From assembly GCF_034377145.1 (NCBI RefSeq), contig NZ_CP139707.1, forward strand, positions 2,616,501-2,680,500: a stretch of 64,000 nt of DNA, written 5' to 3'. Positions 59,582 through 64,000 of this stretch are shown here, piece by piece. The translations under genes and the position numbers were made by a program. The notes under the pieces are model-generated. The model did not search any database. It was not told the DNA's origin and was given only the letters and a program-made list of their open reading frames with translations. Position 1 is the stretch's first letter. Each line of letters begins with the position of its first letter. The DNA is from Sulfitobacter sp. OXR-159. GTDB taxonomy: Bacteria; Pseudomonadota; Alphaproteobacteria; Rhodobacterales; Rhodobacteraceae.

Positions 59582-61234
59582 TCAGGCGTTTTGACCGGCG
59601 AGGCGCCCGGAGTAGAGGCAGCCGCCCAGAAAGGTGCCTTCGAGGGCGTTGTAGCCGTGGTAGCCGCCGCCGCCAAAGCCGCAGACCTCCCCGGCGGCGA
59701 AGAGGCCGGGCAGGACCGTGCCTTCGGGGGTGAGCACGCGGCCTTGGAGATCGCTGTGCAGCCCGCCGAGGGATTTCCGGGTGAGGATGTTGAGGCGCAC
59801 GGCGATCAGCGGGCCGTTGGCAGGGTCGAGGATAGCGTGAGGTTTGGCAGTCCGGATCAGCCGGTCGCCGCGGTAGGCGCGGGCTCCGCGGATTGCGGTG
59901 ATCTGGGCATCTTTTGCAAAGGGGTTGTCCAGTTGACCGTCGCGGGCTTCGATCTGGGCGCGGATGAGGTCAGGGCGGACGGGCGCGTCGGGGGTGAGCG
60001 CGTTCATCCGGGTGACGAGGGTGTCGAGGTCGTCAGCGACGATAAAGTCTGCGCCCTTGTCCTTGAATGCCTCTACTGCGGCGGTGGCGCCTTTGCCGAG
60101 GCGGGCTTTGAGCACCTCGCGCCAGCTGCCAGAGGTGAGGTCGGGGTTCTGTTCAGAGCCCGAGAGGGCGAATTCTTTTTCGATGATCTTTTGTGTGAGG
60201 ATGAACCAGCTGTGCTCACCCGCTTGCAGGATGCGGCGCAGGGTTGAGAGCGTGTCGAAACCGGGCAGGCAGGGGGCCTCCATCCGGTTGCCCGCGGCGT
60301 CGAACCACATCGACGAGGGGCCGGGCAGGATGCGGATGCCGTGGTTTGGCCAGATCGGGTCCCAGTTCTGGACGCCTTCGCAATAGTGCCACATGCGGTC
60401 TTCGTTGATCAGCCCTGCCCCGGCTTTTGCGGCGATGGCGTGCATTTTGCCATCGACGTAGTCGGGCACGCCGCTGACCATCTGGCGCGGCGCGAGGCCG
60501 AGGCGGTCGGTTGGCCAGTGTTTTCGCACCAAATCATGGTTCGCGCCGATGCCGCCGGTGGTGAGGATCACCGCTTCGGCGCTGTGTTCGAAATCGGCCT
60601 TGATGGAGCGCGAGGTGCTGTGGCCGCGTGGGGCGCTGCTGTCGTCCAGGACATCCCCCGCGACGCCCGTCACGGCGCCATTGGTCACGTTCAGCCGCGT
60701 GACCCGGTGGCGGAAGGCAAGGCGCAGCTTGCCCGCGGCCGCATGTTCCTGCATGAGCCGCGCAAAGGGGGCGACGACGCCGGTACCGGTGCCCCATGTG
60801 ATGTGGAAGCGCGGGACGGAGTTGCCGTGGCCCTCTGCCCCTGCCCCACCGCGTTCGGCCCAGCCGACGACCGGGAACCAGCGCATGCCGAAACCTTGGA
60901 GCCAGTTGCGCATGTCGCCCGCGGCCCATTCGAGGAAACCCGCTGCCAGCGCACGGGGATTGGCGTCTTCGGGTCGGTCGAATTGCGCGGACCCCATCCA
61001 ATCGCGATAAGCCAGTTCCGCGCTGTCGCGGATGCCCATGCGGCGCTGCTCGGGCGTGTCGACCATGAAGAGCCCGCCAAGCGACCAGAACGCCTGTCCG
61101 CCAAGGCTTTGTGGCCCTTCCTGATCCAGCAGCAGAACCCGGCGCCCGCGCAGCACCGCTTCGTGAGCGGCCACCATGCCAGCCAAGCCTGCGCCGACCA
61201 CGATCACATCTGCGTTGAAAGTCTCACTGCCCAT
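59582..61234 (-). CDS. FAD-binding dehydrogenase, fumarate reductase/3-ketosteroid dehydrogenase-like
   Basis: A 550-residue flavoprotein. The N-terminal dinucleotide fold GAGLAG (13-18) in VVGAGLAGMVAAHEA and the C-terminal GEVCGFGGGGYHGYNALEGTFLGG place it in the FAD_binding_2 family near the ketosteroid delta-1-dehydrogenase/fumarate reductase flavoproteins (often annotated 'FAD-binding dehydrogenase'). Its substrate is unknown; steroid activity should not be assumed. It is last of the sdh-side minus-strand genes, 54 bases after the small membrane-protein gene. Confidence 0.87.
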   Translation of the reverse strand: MGSETFNADVIVVGAGLAGMVAAHEAVLRGRRVLLLDQEGPQSLGGQAFWSLGGLFMVDTPEQRRMGIRDSAELAYRDWMGSAQFDRPEDANPRALAAGFLEWAAGDMRNWLQGFGMRWFPVVGWAERGGAGAEGHGNSVPRFHITWGTGTGVVAPFARLMQEHAAAGKLRLAFRHRVTRLNVTNGAVTGVAGDVLDDSSAPRGHSTSRSIKADFEHSAEAVILTTGGIGANHDLVRKHWPTDRLGLAPRQMVSGVPDYVDGKMHAIAAKAGAGLINEDRMWHYCEGVQNWDPIWPNHGIRILPGPSSMWFDAAGNRMEAPCLPGFDTLSTLRRILQAGEHSWFILTQKIIEKEFALSGSEQNPDLTSGSWREVLKARLGKGATAAVEAFKDKGADFIVADDLDTLVTRMNALTPDAPVRPDLIRAQIEARDGQLDNPFAKDAQITAIRGARAYRGDRLIRTAKPHAILDPANGPLIAVRLNILTRKSLGGLHSDLQGRVLTPEGTVLPGLFAAGEVCGFGGGGYHGYNALEGTFLGGCLYSGRLAGQNA

Positions 61235-61288
61235 CGCGCCTCTCCCCTTTTGAAAGGAGTGTGCGGCGAGTTCACGGCAAAGGCAATG

Positions 61289-61504
61289 TCACAGGCGCGG
61301 CGTGTCGAGCCCTTTGAGGCAGCGATCCGGCGGGCCTTCGCTGCGGTAGGCTTCGGCCCCGCAGGCCACGCAGTGGTATTTGCGCAAAGCGCCCTTGTCG
61401 CCGGTCCGGTCTTCGCGCCAGCGGCAATCGCGTGTGGGCGCATTGCGGCGGGCAAAGATCAGCACGATCACAAAGACGATAACGATGATGAAGGGCAGGA
61501 TCAT
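61289..61504 (-). CDS. Small membrane protein with cysteine motif (71 aa)
   Basis: A 71-residue protein: one N-terminal membrane helix (about 2-19: ILPFIIVIVFVIVLIF), then a short cytoplasmic part with a possible zinc-ribbon half (YHCVACGAEAY, C-x-x-C) and one more cysteine (DRCLKG). ATG 61504 is at the upstream end of the sdhB terminator hairpin. Conserved short proteins of this layout are common in Rhodobacteraceae; the function is unknown. Confidence 0.68.
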   Translation of the reverse strand: MILPFIIVIVFVIVLIFARRNAPTRDCRWREDRTGDKGALRKYHCVACGAEAYRSEGPPDRCLKGLDTPRL

Positions 61505-61516
61505 AAGATAACCAAA

Positions 61517-61540
61517 GGCCCGGCGCTTGGCCGGGCCCTG
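61517..61540 (-). terminator. Terminator of sdhB
   Basis: On the minus strand GGCCCGGC / GCCGGGCC with a 5-base loop, followed by TTT, 10 bases past the sdhB stop. Confidence 0.75.
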
Positions 61541-61546
61541 TTGTCT

Positions 61547-62326
61547 TTAGACGGTCCGTTCGACCATCAGTTTCTTGATATTGGCAATCGCCGCTGCCGG
61601 GTTCAGCCCCTTGGGGCAGGTCTTGGCGCAGTTCATGATCGTGTGGCAACGGTAGAGCTTGAACGGGTCTTCGAGGTCGTCCAGTCGCTCGCCCGTGGCC
61701 TCATCCCGGCTGTCGATGATCCAGCGGTAGGCGTGCAGCAAGGCGGCTGGCCCAAGGTAGCGGTCGCCGTTCCACCAGTAGCTGGGGCAGGAAGTCGAGC
61801 AGCAGGCGCACATGATGCACTCATAGAGGCCATCGAGCTTGGCGCGGTCGTCGATCGACTGTTTCCACTCCTTGCGCGGCTCAGGCGTCTCGGTTTCCAG
61901 CCAAGGCTGGATCGAGGCGTGCTGGGCGTAGAAGTGGGTCAGATCGGGGATCAGGTCTTTGACCACCGGCATATGCGGCAGCGGGTAGATTTTGACCACG
62001 CCGTTGATCTCTTCCATGCCGTAGGTGCAGGCCAGCGTGTTGATCCCGTCGATATTCATCGCGCAGGAGCCACAGATGCCCTCGCGGCAGGAGCGGCGGA
62101 AGGTCAGCGTGGGGTCAATCTCGTTTTTGATCTTGATCAGCGCATCAAGGATCATCGGCCCGCAATCGTCCATATCGACGAAATAGGTGTCGAGCGCCGG
62201 GTTCTTCCCGTCGTCGGGGTTCCAGCGGTAGATGTGGAACTCACGCAGGTTGGTAGCGCCTTGCGGCTTGGGCCATGTCTTGCCGCTGGTCATGCGGGAG
62301 TTTTTCGGAAGCGTCAGTTGAACCAT
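61547..62326 (-). CDS. sdhB: Succinate dehydrogenase iron-sulfur subunit
   Basis: A 259-residue subunit of respiratory complex II. The [2Fe-2S] motif is [15 protein letters not shown], the [4Fe-4S] motif [16 protein letters not shown], and the [3Fe-4S] motif [17 protein letters not shown]. These three clusters carry electrons from the SdhA flavin to ubiquinone. Length and motifs are canonical. It lies downstream of sdhA with a small lipoprotein gene between. Confidence 0.97.
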   Translation of the reverse strand: MVQLTLPKNSRMTSGKTWPKPQGATNLREFHIYRWNPDDGKNPALDTYFVDMDDCGPMILDALIKIKNEIDPTLTFRRSCREGICGSCAMNIDGINTLACTYGMEEINGVVKIYPLPHMPVVKDLIPDLTHFYAQHASIQPWLETETPEPRKEWKQSIDDRAKLDGLYECIMCACCSTSCPSYWWNGDRYLGPAALLHAYRWIIDSRDEATGERLDDLEDPFKLYRCHTIMNCAKTCPKGLNPAAAIANIKKLMVERTV

Positions 62327-62336
62327 TGTGCGTCTC

Positions 62337-62675
62337 CTAAAGCGTCAGACCGGCTGCGGGCGCGGCGGCCAGCAGGCAGGTACGGGTCTCGGGGCGCGAC
62401 AGGATGGTGCGCACGGTGCCCGCTGTTGTGTCATCCACGCCGACCACGGCGGCGCGGGCCAATTCGCGCAGTTCCAGCGCGTCGGCATTGTCGATGATGC
62501 AGTCGGTGAAGGGGGTGATCAGCTCTTTGGGGACCTGCGGAAAGCGGGTGGCCAAGATTTCGGTCACCACGCCTTTGGAGCCTTGGCGGGCGGTGTCATC
62601 CACCGCCTGCTGGACTTCGACACAGCCCGAGAGAGCGAACAACGTGGCCGCGATGAGTGCTGTGCGAACCATCAA
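62337..62675 (-). CDS. Small lipoprotein between sdhA and sdhB (112 aa)
   Basis: A 112-residue protein with a lipoprotein signal peptide (FALSGC, lipidated C18) and a helical mature part holding two further cysteines (DCIIDN, TCLLAA) that may form a disulfide. Its start overlaps the sdhA stop by 4 bases (ATGA) and it ends 10 bases before sdhB, so it is part of the sdh operon. The function is unknown. Confidence 0.78.
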   Translation of the reverse strand: MMVRTALIAATLFALSGCVEVQQAVDDTARQGSKGVVTEILATRFPQVPKELITPFTDCIIDNADALELRELARAAVVGVDDTTAGTVRTILSRPETRTCLLAAAPAAGLTL

Positions 62676-64000
62676 TACACCCGTGCCTTGGGGGCGATCT
62701 TCTTCATGTCGATCCCGCCCTCGTCTTCCTTGGTCAGCGGATCGAGGTGCACGGCGCGGTAGGTGAGTTTCGCGTCATTGCCATCGAACCACGCCAGCGA
62801 GTGCTTGCGCCACTCGTCGTCGTTCCGATCCGGGTAGTCCTCATGGGCGTGTGCACCACGGCTCTCTTTCCGCGCAGCGGCGGCGGTGATCGTGGCGGTG
62901 GCGTTGGGCATGAGGTTGGTCAGCTCCAGCGTTTCCATCAGGTCCGAGTTCCACACGAGGCTGCGGTCGGTGACATGCAGGTCCTTCAGCTTGTCAGCGA
63001 CTTCGATCATCTTCTCGCGGCCCTCTTCCAGCGTCTTATCGGTGCGGAAAACGGCGGCATCGGCCTGCATGGTTTTCTGCATCTCAAGCCGCAGCTCGGC
63101 GGTGGGCGTGCCGCCCTTGGCGTTGCGCAGACCGTCGAAGCGATCGAATGCCTTCTCGACCGATTTGAGGTTCGGCGCGGGCACCGGGCTGTCGGCGTCG
63201 ACGATCTTGGCCGCACGGATTGCAGCGGCGCGGCCAAAGACCACGAGGTCAATGAGCGAGTTGGAGCCGAGACGGTTCGCACCATGCACCGAAGCACAGC
63301 CCGCTTCGCCCACGGCCATCAGGCCGGGTGCGATGGCGTCGGGGTTGTCGGCGGTCGGGTTCAGCACTTCGCCCCAGTAGTTCGTGGGGATGCCGCCCAT
63401 GTTGTAGTGCACCGTCGGCAGCACCGGGATCGGCTCTTTCGTCAGGTCCACACCTGCAAAGATACGCGCGGATTCCGAGATGCCCGGCAGGCGCAGGTCC
63501 AGCGTTTCTGGCGGCAGGTGGTTCAGGTGCAGGTGGATGTGGTCTTTGTTTTCACCCACACCGCGGCCTTCGCGGATTTCCATCGTCATGCAGCGCGAGA
63601 CAACGTCGCGCGACGCAAGGTCTTTGTAGGTCGGCGCGTAGCGTTCCATGAAACGCTCGCCTTCGGAGTTGGTCAGATACCCGCCTTCGCCCCGCGCACC
63701 TTCGGTGATCAAACAGCCCGCGCCGTAGATGCCGGTGGGGTGGAACTGAACGAATTCCATGTCTTGCAGCGGCAGGCCCGCACGGGCCGCCATGCCGCCA
63801 CCGTCGCCGGTGCAGGTGTGCGCCGACGTGGCCGAGAAGTACGCACGGCCATAGCCGCCTGTCGCCAGCACGACCATCTTGGCGCTGAACAGGTGCATGG
63901 TGCCGTCGTCGAGTTTCCAGCAGAGCACGCCCTGGCAGACGCCGTCGTCCGACATGATCAGGTCAATGGCGAAATATTCGATGAAGAATTCCGCATTTTG
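62672..64000 (-). CDS. sdhA: Succinate dehydrogenase flavoprotein subunit (5' end outside window)
   Basis: The C-terminal ~442 residues of the flavoprotein that oxidises succinate to fumarate in complex II. The frame runs open through the right edge, so the FAD-binding N-terminus is missing from the window (the ATG at 63955 is internal). Visible are [24 protein letters not shown], the active-site FVQFHPTGI and [19 protein letters not shown], the capping-domain [15 protein letters not shown], and the C-terminal [16 protein letters not shown] [12 protein letters not shown]. It is followed by the lipoprotein gene and sdhB. Confidence 0.96.
   Translation of the reverse strand, partial: QNAEFFIEYFAIDLIMSDDGVCQGVLCWKLDDGTMHLFSAKMVVLATGGYGRAYFSATSAHTCTGDGGGMAARAGLPLQDMEFVQFHPTGIYGAGCLITEGARGEGGYLTNSEGERFMERYAPTYKDLASRDVVSRCMTMEIREGRGVGENKDHIHLHLNHLPPETLDLRLPGISESARIFAGVDLTKEPIPVLPTVHYNMGGIPTNYWGEVLNPTADNPDAIAPGLMAVGEAGCASVHGANRLGSNSLIDLVVFGRAAAIRAAKIVDADSPVPAPNLKSVEKAFDRFDGLRNAKGGTPTAELRLEMQKTMQADAAVFRTDKTLEEGREKMIEVADKLKDLHVTDRSLVWNSDLMETLELTNLMPNATATITAAAARKESRGAHAHEDYPDRNDDEWRKHSLAWFDGNDAKLTYRAVHLDPLTKEDEGGIDMKKIAPKARVY

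Noticed and set aside
60341..62497. 718-codon open frame on the plus strand opposite the FAD dehydrogenase and sdhB
   Set aside because: Antisense shadow of two clear minus-strand genes with conserved cofactor motifs; it spans gene boundaries and a terminator.

Overview
The window is 64 kb of chromosome from an alphaproteobacterium, most likely a marine Roseobacter-group Rhodobacteraceae (genus not determinable by eye). The evidence is GC-rich codon use in the core genes, an ethylmalonyl-CoA pathway pair (crotonyl-CoA carboxylase/reductase and ethylmalonyl-CoA mutase), a TauE plus TIGR02186 pair, trpA and trpB at separate loci, an H-NS/HvrA-type protein, a CTC-type ribosomal protein L25, and an alphaproteobacterial-type LexA box (GTTC-N7-GTTC).

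Layout. Positions 1-3849 hold the end of a sugar-acid catabolic operon: rhamnonate-dehydratase-like enolase-superfamily protein, DapA-family aldolase, GntR regulator, PdxA2-like dehydrogenase, and an aldehyde dehydrogenase cut off after about 143 residues. From about 3850 to 17276 lies an AT-richer accessory island. It contains small orphan genes, a SIR2-SLOG (ThsA-like) NADase overlapping a compact ThiC-like radical-SAM-type protein, a HipB/HipA pair, a tRNA-like fragment, an IS5-family element with a clear 4-bp target duplication, an SMC/ABC-type ATPase overlapping a PIN-like nuclease, and a 715-residue tyrosine recombinase beside tRNA-Asn. From 17.4 kb to the end the window is conserved core genome: tRNA-Asn, DoxX, gamma-glutamyltransferase, tRNA-Ser, ychF, trpA, lldD, rplY-pth, a serine hydrolase, three tandem secreted paralogues, trpB, AsmA, rimO, VOC/LysR, an SOS-box gene, an aminotransferase, nifU-like/tsaB/rimI, a BMP-type nucleoside-like ABC transporter, TauE/TIGR02186, a RecD-like helicase, a LuxR solo, ccr, an acyltransferase, ecm, an H-NS-like gene, deoD, an FAD dehydrogenase, and sdhB/lipoprotein/sdhA (sdhA runs off the right edge).

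Main point of interest. The island looks like a defence island. Its most unusual feature is the two-gene unit at 5057-7521. The first gene encodes an intact SIR2 NADase fused to a SLOG ligand-sensor domain, the architecture of the Thoeris effector ThsA, but no TIR-domain signal synthase (ThsB) is visible nearby. In that position, overlapping it by 10 bases, is a ThiC-core protein that lacks the ThiC N-terminal region, keeps the metal-site histidines, and carries an altered C-terminal cysteine motif (C-x2-C-x3-C instead of C-x2-C-x4-C). I propose a small-molecule-controlled NADase system in which a ThiC-like enzyme makes or consumes the SLOG ligand. The domains are seen in the sequence; the function is inference. 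The ATPase-PIN pair at 12579-14407 is a second candidate defence module.
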